DNA from: an uncultured Psychroserpens sp.
GTDB taxonomy: Bacteria > Bacteroidota > Bacteroidia > Flavobacteriales > Flavobacteriaceae
Direction: 5' to 3'
DNA: 64,000 bases
Assembly: GCF_947500255.1 (NCBI RefSeq)
Contig: NZ_CANMRL010000001.1
Location: 1 to 64,000 of the forward strand
Made by a program: the position numbers and the translations under genes. The notes under the pieces are model-generated. The model made no database searches and was not told the origin of the DNA. It was given only the letters and a program-made list of their open reading frames with translations. Shown piece after piece: positions 26,369 through 34,548 of the stretch (the first letter of the stretch is position 1; every line of letters begins with the position of its first letter).

Positions 26369-26680
26369 TTAGTTAATGATAAATTGTAAATTAAGTGCAT
26401 TGGCTTTTCTTAATTCATACTTTATATCGGAAACCATTCCCATGGTCGTATTTTCGTCAATCTTTAATTTGACATAAAACTGAGATCTTTGTACAGAATC
26501 TAAATCTTTAGTTTTATTTTGAACAGCAGGAATAATATCTGATATTTCAGCAGTTTCCCCATCAATTGTCATGGTATCTGGATTGGAAGTTGTTTCAATG
26601 GTCAAAAAAATCGATTTGTCAACAATCGTACAAGACCACAATATTAAACTCAATATAATAACAGCAGACTTTTTATTCAT
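26369..26680 (-). CDS. Small lipoprotein with ExbD-like periplasmic domain
   Basis: The 103-residue protein has a lipoprotein signal peptide (NKKSAVIILSLILWSC; cysteine near residue 17). The C-terminal half resembles the periplasmic part of ExbD/TolR proteins: YVKLKIDENTTMGMVSDIKY and LRKANALNLQF. The ExbD membrane helix with its proton-carrying Asp is absent, and no ExbB is nearby. A two-residue-longer start at 26686 is possible. It overlaps the rsgA end by 8 bases. The function is unknown; the ExbD likeness is my reading of a short segment. Confidence 0.6.
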   Translation of the reverse strand: MNKKSAVIILSLILWSCTIVDKSIFLTIETTSNPDTMTIDGETAEISDIIPAVQNKTKDLDSVQRSQFYVKLKIDENTTMGMVSDIKYELRKANALNLQFIIN

Positions 26681-27623
26681 TGTCATAATTATCAGTTCTG
26701 TAATGTTCCTCTTCTCCTTCTAGAATTTGGAGATAGCTTCTATATCTGGAATAGGCTACTTCATCTTTATCCAATGCATCTTTCACAGCACATTTGGGCT
26801 CTTCGATATGCAAACAATTATTGAACTTACAGTCTTGTTTGAGTTCAAAGAATTCTGGGAAATAATCACCAACTTCTTCTTTATCCATATCTACGACACC
26901 AAAGCCTTTTATTCCTGGCGTGTCAATAATTTTAGCATCAAAACTCAGATCAAACATTTCGGCAAATGTTGTGGTATGCTGTCCTTGACTGTGTTGGGTT
27001 GAAATAGATTTAGTTTTAAGGTCTAAACCGGGCTCTATAGCATTAACCAATGTTGATTTTCCAACGCCTGAATGACCAGCAAACATACTCACCTTACCAA
27101 CCATAAGTGATTTTACTTTGTCGACATTCTTTCCTGTTTCTGCTGAAATCCCAATACATTCATAACCGATCTTTCGATATACATGAGCTAAATAGCGTAC
27201 CTCATCTAGCGTCTCTTCATTATAGGTATCTATCTTATTAAATAACAGAATTGTTTTTACTGAATACGCTTCGGCAGTGACTAAAAATCGATCAATAAAA
27301 CTGGTAAATGTTGGTGGATTATCAATCGTAATTAGCAAAAATACCTGATCTACATTTGAAGCGATAATATGCGTTTGCTTAGACAGGTTAACAGATTTAC
27401 GAACAATATAATTGACACGATCATGAATGTTATGAATCACGCCTGTGGTTTCATCGTTATTGGTTTCTAATTCGAAATCGACATTATCACCAACCGCAAT
27501 CGGATTGGTACTTTTAATGCCTTTAAGACGAAACTTTCCTTTAATTCTACATAGGTATGTAGCACCCAAATCGGTTTTAACGGTGTACCAGCTTCCAGTT
27601 GATTTATAAACAATTCCTGTCAT
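26673..27623 (-). CDS. rsgA: Ribosome small-subunit-dependent GTPase RsgA
   Basis: The 316-residue circularly permuted GTPase assists late 30S ribosome maturation. The G-motif order is permuted as expected: LLFNKID (G4) precedes AGHSGVGKSTLVNAI (G1) and DTPGIKGFG (G3). The N-terminal OB fold covers about 1-70, and the C-terminal zinc finger has CKFNNCLHIEEPKC. The length is normal. It overlaps the next small lipoprotein gene by 8 bases, which suggests coupling. A strong terminator separates it from the gene downstream of its start on the other side (27664-27689). Confidence 0.96.
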   Translation of the reverse strand: MTGIVYKSTGSWYTVKTDLGATYLCRIKGKFRLKGIKSTNPIAVGDNVDFELETNNDETTGVIHNIHDRVNYIVRKSVNLSKQTHIIASNVDQVFLLITIDNPPTFTSFIDRFLVTAEAYSVKTILLFNKIDTYNEETLDEVRYLAHVYRKIGYECIGISAETGKNVDKVKSLMVGKVSMFAGHSGVGKSTLVNAIEPGLDLKTKSISTQHSQGQHTTTFAEMFDLSFDAKIIDTPGIKGFGVVDMDKEEVGDYFPEFFELKQDCKFNNCLHIEEPKCAVKDALDKDEVAYSRYRSYLQILEGEEEHYRTDNYDNE

Positions 27624-27663
27624 TACAACAAAGATGCTAATAATTAGCCTTTAAACCAATAAA

Positions 27664-27689
27664 AAAAGACTGACGGTTGTCAGTCTTTT
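27664..27689 (-). terminator. Intrinsic terminator after the T9SS-type small protein gene
   Basis: AAAAGACTGAC and GTCAGTCTTTT form a perfect 11-bp stem with a 4-base loop. On the minus strand it continues into a T run. It lies 5 bases beyond the stop codon at 27695. Confidence 0.9.
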
Positions 27690-27694
27690 GTTAA

Positions 27695-28351
27695 CTAAAC
27701 TCGTATTGCTTTTTTTGAAGTAATGGTTTTTCCGTTGGATTGTAAATTGATAATATAAATACCTGAAGGTTGATTGGATAAATCGACGCTAACCGTTGAG
27801 TCGAGGTTTTTATATGTTGAATTTAAAATAATTCGCCCTGTGAGATCGGCTACAACAACCGTCACATTAGAAAAGTCATCACTGCATTTGATATTGAATA
27901 TACCATCATTTGATGGGTTTGGATACAGTGTTGTTTTGCGTTGTTCTATATCCTCGATATATTTAGGTACAACAGAAACAGGCACAGAACCACACTCTCT
28001 TCTTTTTCCACATATTAAATACGAACATTTAGTATGCGTCTTATATCCAACTATGACAATTTCTGCCAATTCCTCATAATCTTTTAGGACAATATTCAAT
28101 TTCTTTTGTTCACCAACAACAATCTCTTCTGTGTGATATCCTAAATTTGATATTTGCAATGTATCAGTTGATTTTGCCTCAATACTAAAGCGTCCTTTTT
28201 CATCTGCTAAAACACCTTTGTTTGAATGTTTAATAATAATGTTTGAAAATGGGACTTCACCATTTCCATCTGAAATGGTTCCTTTAATGGTTGTTTGTGC
28301 AAAAGAAGACAAGGTTAAAAATGTTGTCAATGCTAGTACGATCGGTTTCAT
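27695..28351 (-). CDS. Secreted protein with carboxypeptidase-like regulatory domain and T9SS sorting domain
   Basis: The 218-residue exported protein has a signal peptide (MKPIVLALTTFLTLSSFAQ). A carboxypeptidase-D-like regulatory beta-sandwich follows at about 20-95 (TIKGTISDGNGEVPFSNIII, ADEKGRFSI). A Cys-containing linker (KTHTKCSYLICGKRREC) comes next, and a type A T9SS sorting domain at about 140-218 (LYPNPSNDGIFNI, QPSGIYIINLQSNGKTITSK). The start at 28351 was chosen because it gives a clean signal peptide; an open frame extends nine codons further upstream. The role is unknown. It has its own terminator. Confidence 0.82.
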   Translation of the reverse strand: MKPIVLALTTFLTLSSFAQTTIKGTISDGNGEVPFSNIIIKHSNKGVLADEKGRFSIEAKSTDTLQISNLGYHTEEIVVGEQKKLNIVLKDYEELAEIVIVGYKTHTKCSYLICGKRRECGSVPVSVVPKYIEDIEQRKTTLYPNPSNDGIFNIKCSDDFSNVTVVVADLTGRIILNSTYKNLDSTVSVDLSNQPSGIYIINLQSNGKTITSKKAIRV

Positions 28352-28453
28352 AATTCTATATATTGGTTGATACATCAAACCTAATTGAAATAGAAACCAA
28401 CTGAAACTGATAATGAGTGAACACTACATTTTGATTAGTAAACGTGTAAAAAA

Positions 28454-28480
28454 AAAAGCCTCAATACGTTTGAGGCTTTT
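28454..28480 (-). terminator. Intrinsic terminator of the aromatic amino acid operon
   Basis: AAAAGCCTCAA (28454-28464) and TTGAGGCTTTT (28470-28480) form a perfect 11-bp stem with a 5-base loop. A long T run follows on the minus strand. It lies 4 bases past the last stop codon of the pheA operon. Confidence 0.9.
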
Positions 28481-28484
28481 AAGT

Positions 28485-29567
28485 TTATCCGTTAATAATC
28501 TTTTCTTGGTGATTGATGGATTCTTGGTGAATGGCTTTAAACACACGTAAGATAAATTCTTCGCTCAAGTTCTTCTCTTCGCCTTGCAGGATCATTTTGC
28601 CAAGAATTTCATTCCAACGTTTGGTTTGTAAAACAGCAACGTTTCTAGACTTCTTTAACTCTCCAATACCATCTGCCACGATCATACGTTTGCCTAACAT
28701 TTCAATTAATTGATGATCTATCACATCAATCTTTGTACGAAGCGTATTCAATGCATTCTTGAATTCTGCTTCATTATCTGTTTCCTTTCTAATACGTAAA
28801 TCTTCAGTATACTTGATCAATGTATCTGGTGTGATCTGTTGAGCTGCATCACTCCAAGCTTTATCAGGATCGTAATGCGTTTCTATCATTAAGCCATCAT
28901 AATTAAGATCAAGGGCAGTTTGACAGAGATCGAAAATAATATCTCGACGACCAGCAATATGTGACGGATCCAAAATTAAAGGTAAATCAGGAAAACGGTT
29001 TTGAAGGTCAACAGCAATTTGCCATTCAGGATTATTTCTATAACGTGTTTTTTCATAAGTTGAAAACCCTCTGTGGATTACACCTAGATTTTTTACATCT
29101 GCCGTGTGAAACCGTTCTACAGCACCTAACCAAAGCGCCAAATCTGGATTCACAGGATTTTTAATCAATACTGTTTTATCGGTTCCTTTTAAAGCATCTG
29201 CGATATCTTGCACAATAAACGGACTCACAGTAGTACGCGCACCAATCCATAATATGTCAACATCGTGCTTTAAGGCCAAATCAACATGATGTGCGTTAGC
29301 AACTTCGGTCGTAATCATCATTCCCGTTTCCTCTTTCGCCTTTTGTAGCCATTTCAAACCCAATGCACCAACGCCTTCAAAATTCCCAGGGCGTGTTCTA
29401 GGTTTCCAAATACCAGCTCTTAACACAGTAGCATCACTATCTTTTAACTGGTGCGCAATTTTTAAAACCTGCTGCTCAGTTTCGGCACTACATGGTCCTG
29501 CAATAACAAGCGGATGTTCTAATCCGAACTTATCTAACCATGCTCTCAACTCTTTCTTATTCTCCAT
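28485..29567 (-). CDS. Bifunctional 3-deoxy-7-phosphoheptulonate synthase / chorismate mutase
   Basis: The 360-residue fusion begins with a DAHP synthase of the KDO8PS-like type (about 1-262; VIAGPCSAETEQQVLKIAHQ, RAGIWKPRTRPGNFEGVG, DPSHIAGRRD) and ends with an AroQ-type chorismate mutase helix bundle (about 270-355; LRTKIDVIDHQLIEMLGKRM). It combines the entry step of the shikimate pathway with the branch step to prephenate. In related fusions the mutase domain mediates feedback by prephenate or chorismate. It is last in the pheA-aminotransferase-tyrA operon and ends at a strong terminator. It is expected to share the attenuator upstream of pheA. Confidence 0.93.
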   Translation of the reverse strand: MENKKELRAWLDKFGLEHPLVIAGPCSAETEQQVLKIAHQLKDSDATVLRAGIWKPRTRPGNFEGVGALGLKWLQKAKEETGMMITTEVANAHHVDLALKHDVDILWIGARTTVSPFIVQDIADALKGTDKTVLIKNPVNPDLALWLGAVERFHTADVKNLGVIHRGFSTYEKTRYRNNPEWQIAVDLQNRFPDLPLILDPSHIAGRRDIIFDLCQTALDLNYDGLMIETHYDPDKAWSDAAQQITPDTLIKYTEDLRIRKETDNEAEFKNALNTLRTKIDVIDHQLIEMLGKRMIVADGIGELKKSRNVAVLQTKRWNEILGKMILQGEEKNLSEEFILRVFKAIHQESINHQEKIING

Positions 29568-29576
29568 AATTTTCTA

Positions 29577-30428
29577 TTAAGCAATTCCTTTTAATATCTC
29601 TTTTATATGATTTGTATTTTTCATTTCGTTGTAAATCTCATCAAAATCATCGGCTTCCATCAACGTTTTAAATTGTTTCAAATTGGCGATATATTCTTCT
29701 AATGTTTCAATAACATTCTCTCTATTTTGTTTAAAAATTGGTGTCCACATTTCAGGAGAACTTTTAGCCAAACGTACAGTACTCTCAAAACCACTTCCTG
29801 CCATATCAAAAATATCGCGTTCGTTCTTTTCTTTTTCTATAACTGTTTTACCCAACATAAATGAACTAATGTGCGATAAATGAGACACGTAAGCAATATG
29901 TTTGTCATGAGCTTCTGGATTCATATATCGAATACGCATACCTAAGTCTGAAAATAACTGTAAAGCTTTCTCTTGCAATTTAAATGTGGTTTTCTCAACC
30001 TCACAAATAATGTTCGTTTTCTTCTGAAACAAATCTCTTATAGCTGCTTTAGGTCCAGAAAATTCGGTTCCGGCAATAGGATGTGTTGCCAAAAAATTAC
30101 GACGTCTTTTGTGGTCTTCAATAGCTTTACAAACAGGAAGCTTGGTTGAGCCAACATCAATCACCAATGTTTGATCTGAAATAACATCCAATATTTTTGG
30201 TAACTCAAGAACTGCCTTATCAACTGGAATAGCGAGCACCACTAAATCGGCATTATGCAAATCATCATACGATGCTTCATCTTCAATAATATTGAGCGCA
30301 ATGGCTTGCTGTATGTGATCGTTATTAGCATCAATTCCAAAAACTCTAGCCTTGTTGTAATTAGATTTGATATCTAACGCCAAACTCCCACCAATTAATC
30401 CTACACCAATAATGTAAATGTTATTCAT
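29577..30428 (-). CDS. tyrA: Prephenate dehydrogenase
   Basis: The 283-residue NAD(P)-dependent enzyme of tyrosine biosynthesis has an N-terminal Rossmann motif IGVGLIGGSLALDI. HPIAGTEFSGPKAA carries the catalytic His, and SHLSHISSFML and FESTVRLAKSSPEMW lie in the helical C-terminal domain. There is no ACT domain. It follows the aminotransferase gene by 3 bases and precedes the DAHP synthase/chorismate mutase gene by 9 bases, so the operon covers both the Phe and Tyr branches. Confidence 0.94.
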   Translation of the reverse strand: MNNIYIIGVGLIGGSLALDIKSNYNKARVFGIDANNDHIQQAIALNIIEDEASYDDLHNADLVVLAIPVDKAVLELPKILDVISDQTLVIDVGSTKLPVCKAIEDHKRRRNFLATHPIAGTEFSGPKAAIRDLFQKKTNIICEVEKTTFKLQEKALQLFSDLGMRIRYMNPEAHDKHIAYVSHLSHISSFMLGKTVIEKEKNERDIFDMAGSGFESTVRLAKSSPEMWTPIFKQNRENVIETLEEYIANLKQFKTLMEADDFDEIYNEMKNTNHIKEILKGIA

Positions 30429-30431
30429 ATG

Positions 30432-31577
30432 CTATGTCAATCTTGCTAGTGCTTCTTCCAACTCATCTTGAGGCGCACACAATGAAATTCTTATATATCC
30501 TTTTCCATTACTTCCAAAAATAGTTCCTGGCGTAATAAAAATAGATCTCTCTTTTAGTATTAAATCTATATACTCTTCGGCATCTAAATAGTCGGGTAAT
30601 TTTGCCCAAACAAATAAGCCTGTCGATCCTTTATCATAGGTACAATTAAGTGCCTCGGCTATCTGCCATGCAATTTTTCGACGTTGTTCATAAACACTAT
30701 TGAGGCTTAAAAACCAAATATCAGAGCAGTTTAGAGCTTCTATTGCACCTTTTTGAATCCCTAAAAACATTCCAGAATCCATGTTACTTTTTACGCGTAA
30801 TACGGCGTTGATGTACTCACTTTTTCCTAACAACATACCTACACGCCAACCTGCCATATTAAAGGTTTTACTAAGCGAATTTAATTCCAAACACACCTCA
30901 GAAGCTCCATTATATTTAAGAATACTTCTTGGGTATTTATTCAATATAAAGCTGTATGGATTATCATTAACAATCAAAATATCATTTCGCTTTGCGAATG
31001 TTATCAAATCTTCAAATAATTTATTTGTAGCAGCTGCTCCAGTTGGCATATGAGGATAATTCACCCACATGAGCTTTACCTTTTCAAGGCCTCTTTTTTC
31101 TAGAGCAATAAGATCTGGCAACCAATTATTATCTTCTGTAAGATCATAATGCACGGGTGTAGCTCCTACTAAATTAGTCACCGATTGATATGTTGGATAA
31201 CCTGGATTTGGAATCAATACCTCATCGCCTTCATTTAAAAACGCCATAGATATATGTAAAATACCCTCTTTGCTTCCCATAAGTGGAAGGATTTCTGTCA
31301 ACGGGCTCAACGGTACATTGAAGTACCTTTTATAAAAATTGGCAATAGCCTCCCTTAGTTCTGGTATCCCTTGATAGCTTTGATATTTATGTGCTCCTTC
31401 TTCATTAAACGTCTCCACTAATGCATTAAGTACGCGTTCTGGCGGATTTAAATCTGGGCTACCAATACCTAAATTGATAATTGGTTTCCCTTGAGATTTA
31501 AGCAACCTCACTTCTCTTAATTTTTTTGAGAAGTAATATTCTTCAACGTTTTGTAATCGGTTAGCAATCTGAATCAT
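30432..31577 (-). CDS. Class I/II pyridoxal-phosphate aminotransferase (aromatic operon)
   Basis: The 381-residue fold-type I aminotransferase has its PLP lysine at K237 in SLSKTFNMAGWR. NPGYPTY, VNYPHMPTG and the C-terminal RISLCAP Arg are also typical. Between pheA and tyrA it very likely transaminates prephenate, phenylpyruvate or 4-hydroxyphenylpyruvate. It overlaps the pheA stop by 4 bases. Other possibilities include LL-diaminopimelate aminotransferase-like activity, since family members are similar; the operon argues for the aromatic role. Confidence 0.9.
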   Translation of the reverse strand: MIQIANRLQNVEEYYFSKKLREVRLLKSQGKPIINLGIGSPDLNPPERVLNALVETFNEEGAHKYQSYQGIPELREAIANFYKRYFNVPLSPLTEILPLMGSKEGILHISMAFLNEGDEVLIPNPGYPTYQSVTNLVGATPVHYDLTEDNNWLPDLIALEKRGLEKVKLMWVNYPHMPTGAAATNKLFEDLITFAKRNDILIVNDNPYSFILNKYPRSILKYNGASEVCLELNSLSKTFNMAGWRVGMLLGKSEYINAVLRVKSNMDSGMFLGIQKGAIEALNCSDIWFLSLNSVYEQRRKIAWQIAEALNCTYDKGSTGLFVWAKLPDYLDAEEYIDLILKERSIFITPGTIFGSNGKGYIRISLCAPQDELEEALARLT

Positions 31578-32401
31578 TGTCTTGCATTTTTATATTCTCC
31601 CAATACTTTAAACTCTTGAGCCATTATGGTCATTACAGACTTAGCTTTTTCGAAATCTTTATAAGAGTCAAAAGTTAAATCTACAAAAAAAGCATACTTC
31701 CAAGGCGTTTCAATTTTTGGGAGTGATTGTATCTTCGTTAAATTTAACTTACAATCACTTAATACGTTTAAAATAGTCGCCAAACTTCCTCTTTTATGGT
31801 CTAATTCAAATTTAACTGAAGCTTTGTTGATTTCATCTTCAGAAATTTCAGCGTTTTTTGTCTTTACAACTACAAATCGTGTTTCATTGTGTTTAATGGT
31901 TTGAATGCTTTCTGAAATAATCTTTAATTCAAACAATTGTGCAGCTAATTGAGATGCTATTGCTGCAACGTTTTTAATTTGATGTGTCTGAATGCGTTGT
32001 GCTACTTCAGCTGTATCTTTATCTTCAATGAGCTTAATATGCGGATATTGTTTGAAAAAATCTTTGCATTGTAACAGCGCCATTGGATGCGAATACACTT
32101 CTTCAATATCATTAATAGTTTGGTTTGGCAATGCCATTAAGTGATGTTGAATATCTAAATAATGCTCACCAACAATATGTAACCCTTTTGTATCTATTAA
32201 TGCATAATTTGGAATGATCGAACCTGCAATAGAATTTTCAATTGCCATAATTGCAGCATCACTCTTACGAGTCAATAAACTGTCGACTGTTTTATCAAAC
32301 GTCAAATACTCATTAACATCAACCAATTGATCAAAAAATTGCTGTGATACAATGTGATGAAATGATCCTTTTATTCCTTGTATAGCTACTGATTTTATCA
32401 T
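31574..32401 (-). CDS. pheA: Prephenate dehydratase
   Basis: The 275-residue monofunctional enzyme gives phenylpyruvate. The catalytic prephenate dehydratase domain is at about 1-180 (VAIQGIKGSFHHIVSQQF, AIMAIENSIAGSIIPNYAL, NETRFVVV), followed by an ACT domain (about 190-275; KRGSLATILNVLSDCKLNL) for allosteric phenylalanine control. The ATG at 32401 starts just after the T run of an attenuator hairpin. An in-frame ATG at 32422 lies inside that hairpin and was rejected. Enzyme feedback through ACT and transcript attenuation would therefore act together on the same step. Confidence 0.93.
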   Translation of the reverse strand: MIKSVAIQGIKGSFHHIVSQQFFDQLVDVNEYLTFDKTVDSLLTRKSDAAIMAIENSIAGSIIPNYALIDTKGLHIVGEHYLDIQHHLMALPNQTINDIEEVYSHPMALLQCKDFFKQYPHIKLIEDKDTAEVAQRIQTHQIKNVAAIASQLAAQLFELKIISESIQTIKHNETRFVVVKTKNAEISEDEINKASVKFELDHKRGSLATILNVLSDCKLNLTKIQSLPKIETPWKYAFFVDLTFDSYKDFEKAKSVMTIMAQEFKVLGEYKNARQ

Positions 32402-32429
32402 AAAAAAAGTCCCGATTTTCATCGAGACT
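32402..32429 (-). terminator. Attenuator terminator hairpin before pheA
   Basis: On the minus strand AGTCTCGAT and ATCGGGACT form a 9-bp stem (one G-U pair) closed by a GAAA tetraloop and followed by seven T. The pheA ATG begins at the next base. A competing pairing exists: bases 32424-32434 can pair with 32460-32471 (GAGAC/GTCTC plus ATAT/ATAT), which would break the 5' arm of the terminator. That upstream arm lies in codons 21-24 of the leader peptide, as in classical attenuators. Confidence 0.85.
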
Positions 32430-32453
32430 CATATTAAATTTATTCTTAATAAA

Positions 32454-32531
32454 TTATACATATAACGTCTCTTCCTTTTCGTTAAAAAAGAAATAAAACC
32501 AGTTATAATATGTATAATTTAAAGTGTTCAT
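32454..32531 (-). CDS. Aromatic-rich leader peptide of the pheA operon attenuator
   Basis: This is a 25-codon open frame with ATG at 32531 and TAA at 32456-32454. Ten of 25 residues are aromatic: Tyr 6, 8, 9, 13 and 24, Trp 11, and Phe 12, 14, 15 and 16. The dense core reads YTYYNWFYFFF. It ends 24 bases before the terminator hairpin. Ribosomes stalled at codons 6-16 for lack of charged Phe, Tyr or Trp tRNA would leave codons 21-24 free to form the antiterminator. The open frame, residue content and hairpins are seen directly; regulation is inferred. Confidence 0.82.
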   Translation of the reverse strand: MNTLNYTYYNWFYFFFNEKEETLYV

Positions 32532-32656
32532 AGTGTTATTGAATTGCTAATGTAATTATTATTTTAAGAAATCAAAATTGTTATAACATATTTTTGAGTT
32601 TTTCGTTTCAGTTTTAAAGAATTCATAATTTAAAGGTAGCCATTGGTTATAATTAC

Positions 32657-32664
32657 TATTTTTG
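32657..32664 (+). promoter_or_regulatory. Predicted -7 box of gldA
   Basis: TATTTTTG matches TAnnTTTG and lies 18 bases before the gldA ATG. The gap of about 150 bases is shared with the divergent aromatic operon. No clear TTG lies at the expected -33 spacing. Confidence 0.4.
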
Positions 32665-32682
32665 AATAAATAATTTTGGTAT

Positions 32683-33576
32683 ATGTCTATAGAAGTTGAA
32701 AACATCTCTAAAGTTTACGGTGAGCAAAAAGCGCTTGACAGTATTTCTTTCTCTGTTAACAAAGGTGAAATTGTAGGTTTTTTAGGTCCGAATGGCGCTG
32801 GAAAATCGACACTTATGAAAATCTTAACCACCTATATCAATGCAACAGAAGGTGTTGCCAAAGTAAGTGGCTTTAACGTTGAAGTTGATAAAAAAGACGT
32901 GCAAACTAGCGTAGGTTATTTACCAGAGCACAATCCATTATACCTAGACATGTACGTTAAAGAATATTTGACTTTTAACGCTGGGATTTATAAAACACCA
33001 AAATCTAGAATTAATGATGTAATTGAATTAACTGGGCTTACTCCAGAAGCACATAAAAAGATAGGACAATTATCAAAAGGCTACAGGCAACGTGTAGGTT
33101 TGGCTAATGCGCTTTTACATAATCCGTCAGTTTTAATTTTAGATGAACCAACAACAGGTCTTGATCCAAACCAATTGGTAGACATAAGACATCTTATTAA
33201 AAATATTGGTAAAGACAAAACAGTATTTCTATCTACGCATATTATGCAGGAAGTGGAGGCCATATGTGATCGTGTGATTATAATAAATAAGGGACAAATC
33301 GTTGCTGATAAAAAATTAAAAGAGTTAAGAGATGACAAGGAACAAACCGTTATCGTAGAGTTTGACTATCGTGTAGAAGATGCTTTTTTACTTAAACTTC
33401 CTAATGCTAAAAGTGTTAAGAATACACATGATTTCATTTACGAAATCACATTCGCAACAGGAGATGACATGCGTTCTCATGTATTTGATTTTGCACATGA
33501 TAATGAATTGAAGATTCTTCAGCTCAATCAAAAAAATGCCAGTTTAGAAAGTTTGTTTAGAGAGCTTACATCTTAA
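32683..33576 (+). CDS. gldA: Gliding motility ABC transporter ATP-binding subunit GldA
   Basis: The 297-residue ABC ATPase has Walker A GPNGAGKST (about 35-43), signature LSKGYRQRVG and Walker B LILDEPTTGLDP, followed by the C-terminal extension typical of GldA/CcmA-like exporters. The length and sequence fit flavobacterial GldA, which works with GldF and GldG. Neither partner is in this window; they are usually encoded apart from gldA. GldA is needed for gliding in Flavobacterium johnsoniae, although many gliding Bacteroidota lack it. A broken small gene follows 12 bases downstream. Confidence 0.9.
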   Translation: MSIEVENISKVYGEQKALDSISFSVNKGEIVGFLGPNGAGKSTLMKILTTYINATEGVAKVSGFNVEVDKKDVQTSVGYLPEHNPLYLDMYVKEYLTFNAGIYKTPKSRINDVIELTGLTPEAHKKIGQLSKGYRQRVGLANALLHNPSVLILDEPTTGLDPNQLVDIRHLIKNIGKDKTVFLSTHIMQEVEAICDRVIIINKGQIVADKKLKELRDDKEQTVIVEFDYRVEDAFLLKLPNAKSVKNTHDFIYEITFATGDDMRSHVFDFAHDNELKILQLNQKNASLESLFRELTS

Positions 33577-33588
33577 TCGAAAAGTAAT

Positions 33589-33795
33589 ATGGGCGAATTC
33601 TTTATAGCATTTATTGGATAATTTTTTGCAGATTTTATACTGGATTTATTAAAACCAATTGGCGCTTCTATCAAATGACTTGTTTATCTTGGTAAAAGAA
33701 AATATGACGACATATTAGAAGAACGATGGAATACTATTTTAGGTTTCTTTGGATTTATGTTTCTCCTGTTCTTGCTTATATACTGTATCATTTAA
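33589..33795 (+). pseudogene. Remnant of a small membrane protein gene with two in-frame stops
   Basis: Reading from the ATG at 33589 in one frame to a final TAA at 33793-33795 gives 68 sense-like codons interrupted by TAA (33619-33621, codon 11) and TGA (33676-33678, codon 30). Otherwise the frame reads like a protein: charged middle KRKYDDILEERW and a hydrophobic C-terminal helix (LGFFGFMFLLFLLIYCII). The TGA could derive from a Trp codon. It lies 12 bases after gldA and abuts the next gene. Two nonsense changes without a frameshift suggest recent decay. Confidence 0.65.
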
Positions 33796-34548
33796 TTATT
33801 CAAAAATTAGCTGTCCAGTATAGAATTGTTCTACATCAACAACTGAAGGCGTATTAACTAGAATGACATCACCAGTACTTCGTATTTCGCCTGTTATAGA
33901 TTGTTGTGCATTAATAATCATATCATTACTGCTACGCTGAAATATATCAATATCTTGAGCTACCAAGTGACGTCCTTCAAATCTAGCATCGCCTGAGAAA
34001 AATCGTATGTTGGCCGTATCTACTTCTCCCGAAATAAAACATGTTGAGAGGTTGTTTACGATTACTGTAAATGTGTTACAATCAATTTCTAAAATGAAAT
34101 TACCATCTGTATTTACAGCATCTTCTTCTTCAAAATCTTCAGAAATCAATTCTAAATTATTGTAATTCAATACACCATTACTGCGGACAGGCAAACCAGA
34201 TCCGTTTCTAATTTGAGTAATATTTGGTGCGCTAACAAATACTTTAGTAACTCCATAATCTCGTGTAATATTACAAGCATTATTGTTGTAAAGCTCCAAT
34301 CTTCCATTAATGACTTTAACCTCAATATCATTAAGTAAATACTCTCCTGTTTGAACAGTTACCTTTTGAGTCGCCGCCTCTGTAAGTATTAACTCTACCC
34401 TTGGAAAAACTGCAATTTTAGTAAACGCATCTACATTAAATTCTTGCTCTACAATGTCACCTGTATTTTGAAAACAATCAGGTACATTTTCACCATTGCA
34501 AGAGAATAATAAAAGCGTAAAGCATGTGATGTAAATTAGTTTTTTCAT
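33796..34548 (-). CDS. Head-GIN (DUF2807) domain lipoprotein
   Basis: The 250-residue lipoprotein has lipobox LLLFSC (Cys near residue 17). The right-handed beta-helix-like head-GIN fold is seen in GDIVEQEFNVDAFTKIAV, VTVQTGEYLLNDIEVKVING and NGSGLPVRSNGVLNYNNLEL. The function of the family is unknown; it is surface or periplasmic in Bacteroidota. It starts within the last 4 bases of the PagL-like gene (ATGA overlap), so both are on one transcript. Confidence 0.87.
   Translation of the reverse strand: MKKLIYITCFTLLLFSCNGENVPDCFQNTGDIVEQEFNVDAFTKIAVFPRVELILTEAATQKVTVQTGEYLLNDIEVKVINGRLELYNNNACNITRDYGVTKVFVSAPNITQIRNGSGLPVRSNGVLNYNNLELISEDFEEEDAVNTDGNFILEIDCNTFTVIVNNLSTCFISGEVDTANIRFFSGDARFEGRHLVAQDIDIFQRSSNDMIINAQQSITGEIRSTGDVILVNTPSVVDVEQFYTGQLIFE

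Noticed and set aside
32402-32422. pheA start at the ATG at 32422
   Set aside because: That ATG lies inside the attenuator hairpin, and the seven added residues precede the conserved start MIKSVAIQGI; the ATG at 32401 fits better.
33676-33678. TGA as a selenocysteine or recoded codon in the small gene after gldA
   Set aside because: A second in-frame stop (TAA) lies upstream, no SECIS-like hairpin is evident, and no redox partner is present; simple decay is more likely.
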